Positions 54,691 to 64,000 of a stretch of DNA of 64,000 nt are shown piece by piece. The notes beneath the pieces were generated by a model. That model saw only the letters and a program-made list of their open reading frames with translations, did no database searches and was not told where the DNA came from. Source of the DNA: Ectobius pallidus (lineage: Eukaryota > Arthropoda > Insecta > Blattodea > Ectobiidae). Made by a program: the position numbers and the translations under genes. The DNA lies in NCBI GenBank assembly GCA_964059195.1, contig CAXKWD010000007.1, forward strand, positions 62,558,705 to 62,622,704. The letters are read 5' to 3'. Position 1 is the first letter of the stretch, and every line of letters begins with the position of its first letter.

Positions 54691-54829
54691 CATATTTTCA
54701 ATGTGTTGCGTTGTTTTGTTCAGTTAGAGAATAAATCAGGGCGGATTTGGCCTTCATTTGTGCCAATTTCTGTTTCCTCTCACACTGCATTACTAAGTTG
54801 GAAACAGCAAAACAATTGTTGACAGAATC

Positions 54830-55158
54830 AATAAAAAGAAATCAAACACATTGAAAACAAACTTAACAAAATCAGTGGTTCAAAAGCAAACAAAACTAAA
54901 GAAAAATTCCTGTCATGCCTAAATAAGAATGAAGGGTTACAAGTGTTGCGCAAGATTTCAGAAATTTTAATGGGTAACAGTGTAGAGAACTTGGAGCAGA
55001 TGGAACATCTGAGTGTCAGTGTTACAAATATGCAAGATGTTGAAATTACATTTTCAAGATACAAGTCTCTGTTCCGTGAAAATCGCCACAGCTTTAAGAT
55101 GCACGACTTAAGATCTACTTTTGTCGTTCACTGCAACAATTCTACACTTGCTGACTAG
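54830..55158 (+). pseudogene. hAT-type transposase C-terminal remnant
   Basis: The frame ends 'DVEITFSRYKSLFRENRHSF' then 'VVHCN', which resembles the C-terminal dimerisation region of hAT-like transposases (ERSFS.YK...L...R..F pattern). No catalytic part survives upstream. Orientation agrees with the inner hAT-like element. Confidence 0.5.
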
Positions 55159-55322
55159 AATGACTAGATGAGTAGGGCTACTTCTGTAAATATTGGTTAA
55201 ATAAGTTAATTAAAATATTTTCATATTTTTTAACATATTATCGACTTTTTAAACACATAAAAAATAAATATTTTCGTTTTTATAAGCAGCTAAAAGTCCG
55301 AGCCCTAGTAATAAGTATTATA

Positions 55323-55890
55323 ATTTAGGTAACAATTTCATGTTTAAGTTGCCATGTCTTAGAGTATAGTAAACAAATTTGCTAATTCGTTTTTCAGTGC
55401 TAAAATAGCGTAAAATATGATTTTCATTAGTTCAACATTTAAAAATTTCCCGGGGGTGGACACCCAACTTAGGTAACATTTTCTTGTTTACATTGGCATG
55501 TCTTAGAGTATGGTAAACAAATTTCCTAACTAGTTTTTTAGTGCTAAAATAGCGTAAAATGTGATTTTCATTAATTCAATATTTAAAAAATTTCCGGGGC
55601 TGGACCCCCCACCTAGGTAATGATTTCTTATGTACATTGAAATGTCTTAGAATATGGTAAACAAATTTCATAACTAGTTTTCAGTGCTAAAATAGCGTAA
55701 AATGTGATTTTCATTAGTTCAATATTTAAAAATTTCCCGGGGTTGACATCCGACTTAGGTAACATTTTCTTGTTTACATTGGCATGTCTTAGAGTATGGT
55801 AAATAAATTTAGTTAACTAGTTTTTGAGTGCTAAAATAGCGTAAAATGTGATTTTCATTAGTTCAATAATTAAACATTTTCTGGAATGGA
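55323..55890. repeat. ~145-bp tandem repeat, four copies
   Basis: Units start at 55323, 55468, 55613 and 55754 with ttaggtaacattttcttg-like sequence and end in a ttcccgggg(g)tggac motif. The terminal sequence 'tattccaaaccccccgg' resembles the end of the MITE at 7987-8428. Confidence 0.92.
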
Positions 55891-56192
55891 CCCCCGACCC
55901 CTTTTTTGGGGGGTATTCCAAACCCCCCGGCACTTCCGACCTTCCCCGTAATTATTTTCTGGCTACTTATTATATTATTAATATAAAATACAAAGTGGCC
56001 CAAGAAGTTAAAGCGACAAAAAATAAATAAATTTAAAAAATTGCCCCCCCCCCTAGAAAATATCATATGGGCGCCTTTGTCGACAGGCGATTGGGTTGGG
56101 GGTGAGCAATGAAGTTTGGGGGGTGAGCAATGAAGTTTTGGGGGGTGGGCACCCCTGAGTAAAATAATAAATACAACATAGGCCTAAAGAAA

Positions 56193-56270
56193 ATGTCCGG
56201 TTATGTAGGTGGTATGATATGTGCTGTCTATGGTTGTAATAATTATTTTGAGATTTTGAGAGTGAAATAA
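56193..56270 (+). pseudogene. THAP-like first exon remnant
   Basis: The frame MSGYVGGMICAVYGCNN resembles the start of a THAP domain (Cys-x4-Cys) and then meets a stop after a few residues. The 49.84-50.0 kb sequence may be its upstream region, separated by the hAT insertions. Very short, so uncertain. Confidence 0.35.
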
Positions 56271-56514
56271 GTAAAATCGTTAATTAGAGTGTGTACAAGA
56301 CTGATTCATACCGATGTTCATTGGCTTACCATCCGAATTGTTTTACATGTAAAAATTTCAAATTAAAAAAAAAGTATATATTGTACAAAGTATCTTGCAA
56401 ATCGTATGAATTAAAATTTAAAGCTGATTTTCACGAAAATGTATTAAAGTGAAACAATTAGTTTTGATACTTATTACAAAAAAGTGTGTGTGGAACGCCA
56501 TGCGGCAGAAGTGA

Positions 56515-57000
56515 AACTTTTTTTTATTCTTTCAATTTTGGATTAGTGGATTTTTCAAATTTTGGATTGTTGGACTTTTTAATATTGGGTTTTTGGACTT
56601 TTTAGATTTTGGATTTTTTAAATTTCTGATCTTTTAATTCTTTAATTTTTAATTTTTTTACATTTTAGATCATTGATGTTTTTTTAGTTTCGTATTTTTA
56701 ATTTTTTATTTTTAATTTTGGATTTTTTTATTTTTATATTTTAGAATTTTGGATATTTATGTTTTAAATTTTGGATATTAAGATTTTTTAATTTTGGATT
56801 TTTTATTTTTTAAATGTTGGACTTATTAATTTTGATTCTTTGAATTTTTTTATTTTGAAATTTTAGATTATTTAAATGTTGGATCTTTGATTTTTTATTT
56901 TTTGTATATTTTAATTTTGGATTTTTTAACTTATTAAATTTTAGATTTTTTAATTTTTAATTTTTGGACTTTTTCAGTTTTGGATAAGTTGATTGTTTTC
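56515..57000. repeat. Degenerate T-rich (ttttggattttttaatttt) tract
   Basis: About 480 bp of strongly strand-asymmetric T-rich sequence built from variants of ttttggatttttta. No open frame of note. Confidence 0.85.
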
Positions 57001-57754
57001 TGTGCAGTCCGTTCCGTCACACCTCACTAATTTCGTGACGATTTTGAACGTTACACAAGCTCTCGATTTACCCCTACCGCGGCTAAAGAAGTTTTACTTA
57101 AAAAATTAGCGTTATCGTCATTTAATTAAGTTAGTTTAGCGGTAGTGTAAATTATGTTATTTCCCGACCTAATTCCTGCATTATCAAGCACAAAAATAAG
57201 TTACTGTGTCATCAGGACTTTGAAAAACAAATTTATTTCTGCAGCTATATAGGTTCATTAAGTAGCTTCTGAGACTGAGACTGCTGCCCATTCCTACTCA
57301 ATAGATGGCACCTCTGTGCTAGCGGACATTTTGAACAAAGGGAATAGAGTAGAGTGGGCGGTATTCTTATTGAGAGTATTTGACAACGAGCTAGAATAGA
57401 GATCTAGCTCGTTGGTATTTGATATATAGAACGTCTTTGGTTGTTTCACGAAGGCAGTGATTTCGCTATGCTCACATGTTGGTGTGTCTGTATATCCTGA
57501 GGAATCGGGTAGATTGTTGAGTTGGTGATACTGAGAGCGGGAATCTGACAATGAGAAGCTGGCACTGGCATGGCGTGATGAAAAAGCAGACGAAAGTCGA
57601 AAACATGTGAGCAGTGTTTTTCGTGGTGGGTTTGTTAATTTAAATACATGGTGATGTAATCAAGAATGTGAGCCAATGTGTTCAATACTTCAGTTATGGA
57701 ACACACAAATAATGAGAATGTACATCACGTTAAGGAAAAGGTATGGCGAAGTAG
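57000..57754. other. Intergenic; inverted partner of 49.85-49.93 kb
   Basis: 57285-57382 reverse-complemented shares 'aaatactctcaataag', a 'ccactc' block and 'ggaatgggcag' with 49850-49930. No gene recognised. Confidence 0.45.
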
Positions 57755-57892
57755 ATGTAGATGTAGATGTAGATATCTCGTCCTGTAGATCCTGTGTTGA
57801 GCGGGGCTCAAGGATATAGAACATGTCAGATCAAAAAATACATGCATGTTATAACAATAATATAGGCCTACAGAAACTGTAAGCTGCCAAAT

Positions 57893-58171
57893 TTATCCAA
57901 GCTGGAAATATTCCTCCAAATTGTAGAAGGTGTGAGTTATTAAAAATTCCTTGACAGCTGTTTTGAAAGGTTTGCTCTTTCTTTGAATATATAATAATTT
58001 AATGTTGTTTGGAAGCTTGTTATATATCTGTACTGCAGAATAATAAGCACCCTTCTGAAAGAGTTTTAACGAGTTATTTGGTCTGTGTAGATCATTCATG
58101 TTTCTGGTAGTACGTCCGTGTACACTAAAATTAGTTTGAAATTTATCAATATTATTCACTACATAACACAT
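57893..58171 (-). pseudogene. CR1-like ORF2 C-terminal region
   Basis: 'FSVHGRTTRNMNDLHRPN' and 'GAYYSAVQIYNKLPNNIKLL' are the standard tail of CR1/jockey-type ORF2 (compare 13900-14184). Separated from its RT by the MITE at 58220-58910. Confidence 0.8.
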
Positions 58172-58219
58172 AACAGAGTATATATACTCCCCTGTAAGAG
58201 TGAGGACTTTTAATTTTTC

Positions 58220-58910
58220 GGCAAGGATATACTTTCCGACTCACCCTGCTCCCCTTTCCATCGGCCGCTTCCCCTCATCGCCTACCGCGCATCTTCCCGC
58301 ACGCAGCTATGGCTCATGCCGGCCGCTACTGCCGCTTTCTGTGTTGCAATTACCATTATAAAAAACAAAATAAAATTTCACGAATTATAGAAAATGTCGA
58401 ACAATTAAAAAAATACCCTTGTACCAAACATCGCATTTCACGATCTTTAAACACCGATTTGATAATATAAAAAATCGAAATTTACATAATATTTCCCAAT
58501 TTTTAAAAACGCCGTGTTATGATATAAAACATAGCTCAATCGATGCAGAAAAATTCCCTTGCACCAACAGTACTCTTTTCGTAACAAACAAAACATTTCA
58601 AAATTTGAAAAAGCGATTCTTGCGTTAACACTCGCGAATGCATGAAGTCACCCTTAGTACCTATATATACATGAAATCTTTCTTCACTGCTCAACTGTCA
58701 TTCGCGGCGTAGTGGGTTCAGACTCCTAGCTATAACGCTAGAGGTTCCGATAGATAGGTAGGGTGACGAGGAGGTGAGAGGAAAGAGACGGGAAAGAAAG
58801 AGAAGAAGAGAAGAAAGGAAAAATAAATTATTTTTCTCCCCACCCAAAACCCCTACTTTCCACGCGGTAGTGGTGGGGGACTCGGGTGAGTCGCAATATA
58901 TGTTTTTCCC
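58220..58910. mobile_element. MITE inserted in the CR1-like LINE, 8-bp TSD
   Basis: Flanked by aatttttc (58212-58219 and 58911-58918). Ends are imperfect inverted repeats (20 of 27) with a perfect gactcaccc inner part. 691 bp, no transposase. Confidence 0.75.
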
Positions 58911-59990
58911 AATTTTTCAAATAGCGGTTTACAAGATTCCCTTTTTTTCTTTCCACATATTATTCTTATTGCCCCCTTTTGTAATCTAAATATTTTCTCC
59001 CTATGGGAAGAGTTGGGGATGCCCCAGAATATCATCCCGTACCTCATTACCGAGTGAAAATATGCAAAATATACCATAAGTAATGCATCCTGTTTTAATA
59101 TATTATTCAAAATTCTTAAAGCAAAGCACGCTGAACTCAGTTTTGGACTTATCATTTCTATGTGTGTCTTCCAGTCAAGATTTTGGTCAATTTGCAGTCC
59201 TAAAAATTTTACATTGCTAATTTCTTGTATGATTTGTGTTCCATAATTAATTTCAAGATTTGAGACACATCTGTTTTTTGTTCTAAATTGTATAAAATGG
59301 GTCTTATCAATATTAAGTGTCATTTTATTAGCTAGAAACCATGTGTTTAACTCGTGAAAAGCCTTTGTAGCTATTCTTGATAAATGCTCTTGTGACGTTC
59401 CTGTTACAAGTACACTAGTATCATCTGCGAAGAGCAATACCTTTGATTCGTCACTTAAGTTATAGGGCAAGTCATTAATGAAAATTAAAAAGAGCAAAGG
59501 TCCTAGTATTGATCCCTGAGGTACCCCATTCTTAACAACCCCTAAGTTAGATTCATTTCCATTTATTATTACCTTTTGAGTTCTATCAGAAAGATATGAT
59601 TTGAACCACTTAAGTGTTAAATTATCGAACCCATAATGATCCAATTTTTGAAGTAATATTTCATGATTTATACAGTCAAACGCTTTAGCTAAGTCGCAGA
59701 AAATTCCCACAGCATATTTCTTTTTATCTAACGCTTCCAGTATTTCTGTAGTAAGTTGAAATGTAGCATTCTCAGTGGACATGCCACTTCTAAATCCAAA
59801 CTGAGATGAAGTAAGAATGTCATTCAAATTAAGATAGTGTATTATGCGTTTGTACATGACTTTTTCAAAAACTTTTGAAAATGAGGTTAAGAGCGATATA
59901 GGTCTATAATTTGATGGTAGATTTTTGTCACCTTTTTTAAAGAGGGGCTTAACAATAGCATGCTTCAGTCTTTCTGGAAATATTCCATTT
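58911..59990 (-). pseudogene. CR1-like reverse transcriptase
   Basis: Open for most of its length: 'SQFGFRSGMSTENATF', 'GIFCDLAKAFDCINHEIL', 'GVPQGSILGPLLFLIFIND', catalytic box LFADD, then 'NVKFLGLQIDQNLDWKTHI'. The endonuclease half is missing through 5' truncation, and the C-terminus is split off by the MITE. Confidence 0.88.
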
Positions 59991-59997
59991 TCTAATG

Positions 59998-60242
59998 AAC
60001 CCTAGTAGCACAGATCGTTGGGCCAATGTTGGGAAATGGTCGCCATGTTTCGTTGGACAACGGTTAGGAATGTCCGTCGGGGTTCCGTTGGCAAAGTGCA
60101 TTTTACCCAACCAATTGCCAACTGTAGCCAACCAATATCCAACAAAATCCCAACAGTTGGGAATATTCGTTGGCGATCTGTTGGGCCATCATTGTAATGC
60201 CAACAGAATGCCAACTGTTGCCATCCGAATTCCAACATAATT
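59998..60242. repeat. ttgg/ccaa-rich pseudo-palindromic repeat
   Basis: Starts 'ccctagtagcacagatcgtt' and contains many short ttggg/ccaac blocks in both orientations. It resembles a common invertebrate interspersed repeat whose class I cannot name. Confidence 0.55.
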
Positions 60243-60787
60243 CCATCCATAAGCCAACCAAAATCCAACGATTTCCCTACATTCCTCCATTGGGTTCTGC
60301 TTTTTGCCTTGGTTTCATGTTTATTTTGTCACAATTAGGTAGTTAATAAAATATTTACCCCAGCAACTGCAATTTAAGAATGACTTATAAATCCATGCAA
60401 ATCTTTCGCACTTCACCCCTTTTGATAATAGTCCAAGAAAACCAAGTATTTAGCTAACTAATAAATTCACTCATACAGATTCACAAAACACAGTAGGCCT
60501 ATACAGTTCATATGTTGCTCTTAATTCAACCGTATACTGTATTTTGTGAATGTATAAGAATGAATTTATTAGTTAGCTAAATGCCTAGTTTTCCTGGGCA
60601 CCTATCAAAAGGGGCGAAGTGCGAAAGATTTGCATGGACTTGCTAATCATTCTTAAATTGCAGTTGCTGAGGAAAATATTTTACAAACTACCTAATTATG
60701 ATAAAATAAACATGAAACCAAGACAAAAAAGCAGAACCTAATGGAGGAATATAGGGAAATCATTGGATTTGGATGGCTTATTGATGG
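60243..60787. mobile_element. Foldback element with ~250-bp arms
   Basis: The left arm (60243-60495) is repeated inverted at about 60530-60787, including 'cacttcaccccttttgata' and 'agctaactaataaattca'. The loop is about 35 nt. No coding capacity. Confidence 0.82.
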
Positions 60788-60792
60788 TTATA

Positions 60793-61274
60793 CAGTGCTT
60801 TCACTGTACGACTTGGTTGGCAATCGCACGGGCCGCTCCACCGACACAGATTAACCGCATGCGGGGCCAGATCACGGTACTCCAGGCGAATCGATATATT
60901 TCCGTAATTGTAATAACAATAAAATATGAAAATATAAAATAAAAATACAAACTTACCTTATCACAGGAGATGTTGGAAATGCCGTCCTTCTGCATCATTA
61001 CATCTACGTCACCTTTTGAGGAAATTGCTATTCACACGCAGTAGTTCTAATGTATAATTATGTTGTGGCATTTTTAAAACACTTCAAGCAAAACTAAAAA
61101 CTACTTTAACCATAAGAAAACACAAACACTGCTGTAATAATTATTCATGTGTGAACACTATCAGATCACATGCTAGACTTCAGCGGTGAGACGAGGCATC
61201 ACTCTGGAGCTTGATGCATGAGTCACGGAGTCGGCCCGTGCGATTGCTGGCCAAGTCGTACAGTGAAAGCACTG
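60793..61274. mobile_element. Tc1/mariner-like MITE, 482 bp
   Basis: TIRs of about 43 bp starting cagtgctttcactgtacgac, flanked by TA on both sides (60791-60792, 61275-61276). The interior contains the gatgttggaaatg motif also present in the MITE at 19049-19927. Confidence 0.88.
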
Positions 61275-61279
61275 TAATA

Positions 61280-61818
61280 CTAATGGTCGAGAACTTCATC
61301 CCATGAGGGGACAAGGCCTACTACCCATGTTGCATCTTCTTCCTCCATTCTTCTACATTGGCAGATGGTTGTCTTCATGACTGAAACCGCTATTTCTTTA
61401 TCAAGTGGCTCCTCGTCTTCATGAGGCTATGTGCACCTTGGTCCAGAATTCTATACCTCAGAAAAATGGTGATACATGGTATAACATAAGGAAAGAATCT
61501 TGGCTATAGGCTAAATAAAATTCAGAGAAATGAATAATGAATAGTTTATTGTTATTGCTGCTTTACAAGTTATGAATAAGTCAGATATATATATATATTA
61601 TGAACTACATAACATGTATTAATAAACTTCATTTTTATGTAATGTGAGAATAGTTGATTTATGTAAGTTGATCTTTCCACCTTATGCCCTCAATATAGTC
61701 TAGGAAATCCAAGAATGTTACCATTAACGTTTACAATATTATATGGTGTTAATCTTTATATTCTCATATAAGTAACAATGTGCAATCTTTTAGCCTACTG
61801 TGATTATTTAATTTGTCT
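61280..61818. other. Intergenic, no gene recognised
   Basis: AT-rich, with a short (ta)n run near 61588. Confidence 0.5.
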
Positions 61819-61832
61819 TGTGACCAGTTATA

Positions 61833-62448
61833 ATAATAAATTAGTATTGCGCACAATGTGCATTGTGAGTAAATCAGTCTTCGCAGCAGAAAGCGGTTAG
61901 GGATTCGTTTCGCCTCTTGCAGTTTAGTGCATGGTACCTGTCGCATGCTTCACCACATTTAGTGCATGCGCATCCCGCTCCTGGGTTGTGATAATGTTTA
62001 GTGGCACACAAAACTTAAAATGGAAACCGTGGACTGAGAATCTTGTCGCCGCATGCCTCAGCTTATATCCCCCCTGCATCCATTCACGGTTCACAAATGC
62101 ATCCGTGCTGTAGAATGCCTCCCATATAGGCCTAGTTGCCTTCTTTGATTTCAAGGCCTCCAGGGCATCTACGTACGCCTTCGTCACAGGCAGTAACATT
62201 TGAACATGCAGCTCCTCAATAAAGAATGGTTCTCTTGCCAGTTCATAAATAAGACGTAATGGTGTATATTTCGACACGCAGAGCACTCTCTTTAGGTATC
62301 CCGCCTTCACTTTCTCCAAGAGTTCCAATTGTTTAGCTCGTAGGTGAGGCCATACATGTTCTATGCCATAGGTCGCCACTGGTTTGACTTTCAGGTTAAA
62401 GAGTTTTACTGCCGTTCCAATAGATAGTTTGCCGGGATGGTTGATGTC
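61833..62448 (-). mobile_element. 5'-truncated LINE fragment with 14-bp TSD
   Basis: Flanked by tgtgaccagttata (61819-61832 and 62449-62462). The minus-strand frame (61924 to about 62448) reads 'KLSIGTAVKLFNLKVKPVAT' and 'LLEKVKAGYLKRVLCVSKYT', a LINE C-terminal region downstream of RT. Short, typical of truncated target-primed insertions. Confidence 0.85.
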
Positions 62449-62470
62449 TGTGACCAGTTATAGCATCACC

Positions 62471-63796
62471 ATTATTAGGCTTATACGTTAGAAATATAAT
62501 CAACTCTTATCAAGTAACTTCCATTCTATTTGCCTGTATAATTTATAAAACATAGGCTAGTTCATAACAGGGTTAAAAGGCGTATTTACATTATGTTTGA
62601 AAAACAGTCTAATCTGATTAGCTTAACCTGTAAGAGCTTTATTTCTAAAATGCTGTTCTATCTATTCCTATAGACCTATGCACTTAGATTAGCTTATTCA
62701 TTATCAAATAATACTTAAAAGACTTCAATATAGGCTTAAAAAAGCTTTAAAAATTTGTGTAAAATCTTTTCAAAATTCATAATAATTCTATTTATTATAT
62801 TCTTAATTTACATTCAATTACAATTTTGACTGTAAGATGCAGTTTGTAACATAATCTGAGTGTGTTCGAAAACAGGCTGCTTAGGAAAATATTTGGGCCT
62901 ATGGGACAGATGAAAATGGGGACTGGAGGAAACTGCATAATGACGAGCTTCATAATCTGTACTCGCCACCAGATATAGTAAGGGAAATTAAATCACAGGG
63001 AATGAAATGGGCTAAACATGTTGTGCGTATGGGGAGGAAAGACATCTAAAAAATGCTGAGTGGGAGACCCAAAGGGAAATGACCACTTAGAAGACTTAGA
63101 CGTAGGTGGAAAGAAAATATTAGGATGTAGATTTAAGGGAAATAGGATTTGTGGGGGATAGTAGGATGGAATTAGTACAGAATTGGGATGAATGCCAGGT
63201 GCAAGGGTATTTTATTTTTATTGTGAAATATTAGGTGACATGCCAATCGCAATTACGCATTACCGGCGTTGACCAGTGGCTACAGGCATGACGGCATGAC
63301 CTGCGTGGCAGGTGGCTTGTGGGAAGCAGCCAGGCGAGTGGAAAGGGGAATGCGTGGGGCACAAAGTTCCATTATTCCCATTTTATTCCATAATCTAGTA
63401 ATATTTTACTTTTACAAAGACTGATGTTAAGATCATTAGCGAAATTGATTAGGCCTACACACAACATTTTAGAGTTCATTTTAAATTGAATTCTACAAAC
63501 TGTAGCCTATTGGGGTTATAACCAAAATTGTGACTGAATGTAAGCCTAAATTAAGAATAGAACAGATAGAATTCTTTAGAAATTTTTGAAGAGATTTTAC
63601 ATGATTTCGTAAAGATGTTTTAAATAACCTAATCTATTAAGTGCACATATAGGCCTATAGGGATAGATGAAACAATTTGATGGAAAAGCATTCTAGCAAT
63701 CAAGTTAAGCTAATCAGATTTAGACGGTTATTCAAACATAATGTAAATGCAAGTTACTTGGTAGAGTTGATTATATAACTAACGTATTAGGCCTAA
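62471..63796. mobile_element. Element with ~350-bp terminal inverted repeats
   Basis: The left arm (62471-62850) is repeated inverted at about 63440-63796: 'tttacattatgtttga' and 'ctgattagcttaac' are shared in order. Between the arms lies an RTE LINE fragment, probably a later insertion. Confidence 0.7.
62862..63210 (+). pseudogene. RTE-like LINE 3' fragment
   Basis: Same family as 17890-18995: in broken frames one can read LLRKIFGP, then 'MKWAKHVVRMGRKD' and 'LSGRPKGK'. Several frameshifts. Confidence 0.7.
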
Positions 63797-63799
63797 AGC

Positions 63800-64000
63800 T
63801 CTATCCACAATGTGCAGTTGGCAGTCTGTAGTCGGTAGTCAAAGTAAAACATGTGGTGAGTAATGTACGCCATTCACAAAGTACAGTTGCTGTCAGCAGT
63901 CGAGAAATTCATCTTCGACAACCTAACCTAACTGCAAGTTACATATTACGAGATTGAAAATTATTTAGGCCTACTAGTGCAAAGAAATAGATTAGGTTAC
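63800..64000. other. Intergenic, no gene recognised
   Basis: A loose inner repeat (agtcggtagtc / cagcagtcgag) is the only structure seen. Confidence 0.4.

Larger units (their letters stand above)
50220..56079 (+). mobile_element. Inner hAT-like element, 5.86 kb
   Basis: Left end catgggcgcccata, right end (inverted) caaaggcgcccata, 12 of 14; flanks tcgacagc (50212-50219) and tcgacagg (56080-56087), 7 of 8. It encloses the repeat-protein remnant, an ORF1-only LINE, a hAT transposase tail and a 145-bp repeat array. Confidence 0.68.
50004..56157. mobile_element. Outer hAT-like MITE (~0.29 kb) with a nested insertion
   Basis: Begins cagggtgcccac followed by a G run and ends gtgggcacccctg; flanks share agtaaaa. 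Only about 290 bp belongs to it; the rest is the inner element at 50220-56079. The TIR has a one-base length difference. Confidence 0.6.
57755..59997 (-). mobile_element. CR1-like LINE, 5'-truncated, with a MITE inside
   Basis: Starts on the left with a (gtagat)n tail (57755-57777). The C-terminal region is at 57893-58171 and the RT at 58910-59990. Truncated at about 59997, where an unrelated repeat begins. Confidence 0.8.

Noticed and set aside
57294..57551. 85-codon minus-strand frame in the intergenic region
   Set aside because: No family resemblance, and it overlaps the inverted repeat partner of 49.85-49.93 kb.

Overview
The window is repeat-dominated nuclear DNA from an animal, most likely an arthropod and probably an insect. 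It is AT-rich and microsatellite-rich. It carries tRNA-derived SINEs, LINEs, hAT-like and Tc1/mariner-like elements, and one complete Maverick/Polinton. Core promoters inside the Maverick use a TATA box plus a TCAGTG initiator, the arthropod form. The palindromic word taggccta recurs through the intergenic DNA, which I associate from memory with cockroach-type genomes; the species is not determined. I see no convincing intact single-copy host gene. Most recognisable coding sequence belongs to mobile elements or their remnants.

Layout. 1-5.8 kb: end of a Tc1/mariner MITE, a (TTTC)n tract, and a family of ~150-bp interspersed satellite units with inverted arms. 5.8-12.4 kb: an R2-like LINE fragment split by a near full-length LINE (6058-11176, 15-bp TSD), itself split by a 442-bp hAT-type MITE; then an RNase H-bearing LINE tail. 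13.7-17.6 kb: a CR1-like LINE whose first ORF is an SGNH hydrolase. 17.9-19.0 kb: RTE-like LINE, followed by a Tc1/mariner MITE. 20.7-22.3 kb: two abutting Tc1/mariner elements sharing one TA. 23.3-27.3 kb: a SINE, a mariner transposase remnant and a long-TIR element. 28.8-30.2 kb: two divergent THAP zinc-finger remnants. 30.4-49.1 kb: a hAT-like element (TIR cagggccgtagc) into which a 15,896-bp Maverick/Polinton (32702-48597, TSD gacatg) has inserted. 49.7-57.4 kb: two nested hAT-like elements holding a decayed arthropod repeat protein, which is itself split by a 1.9-kb ORF1-only LINE carrying a 2A-like motif. 57.8-64 kb: CR1-like LINE with a MITE inside, a foldback element, another TA-flanked MITE, LINE fragments and a long inverted-repeat element.

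The Maverick is the centrepiece. From its internal promoter region leftward, on the minus strand, it encodes protein-primed family B DNA polymerase, a small Cys-containing protein, a packaging ATPase, two small conserved proteins, a retroviral-type integrase with chromodomain, minor capsid, a basic amphipathic virion-like protein, major capsid, an adenain-like protease and a terminal unknown ORF. All are open, and several neighbours overlap stop-to-start. To the right, after 4.6 copies of a 203-bp tandem repeat, a plus-strand transcription unit has a spliced leader and what look like two alternative bodies sharing one short first coding exon. Replication (PolB), integration (integrase), packaging (ATPase) and capsid assembly/maturation (capsid proteins plus protease) are all represented, so the element has the gene complement of a virus-like self-synthesising transposon and looks young (TIRs about 97% alike by eye).
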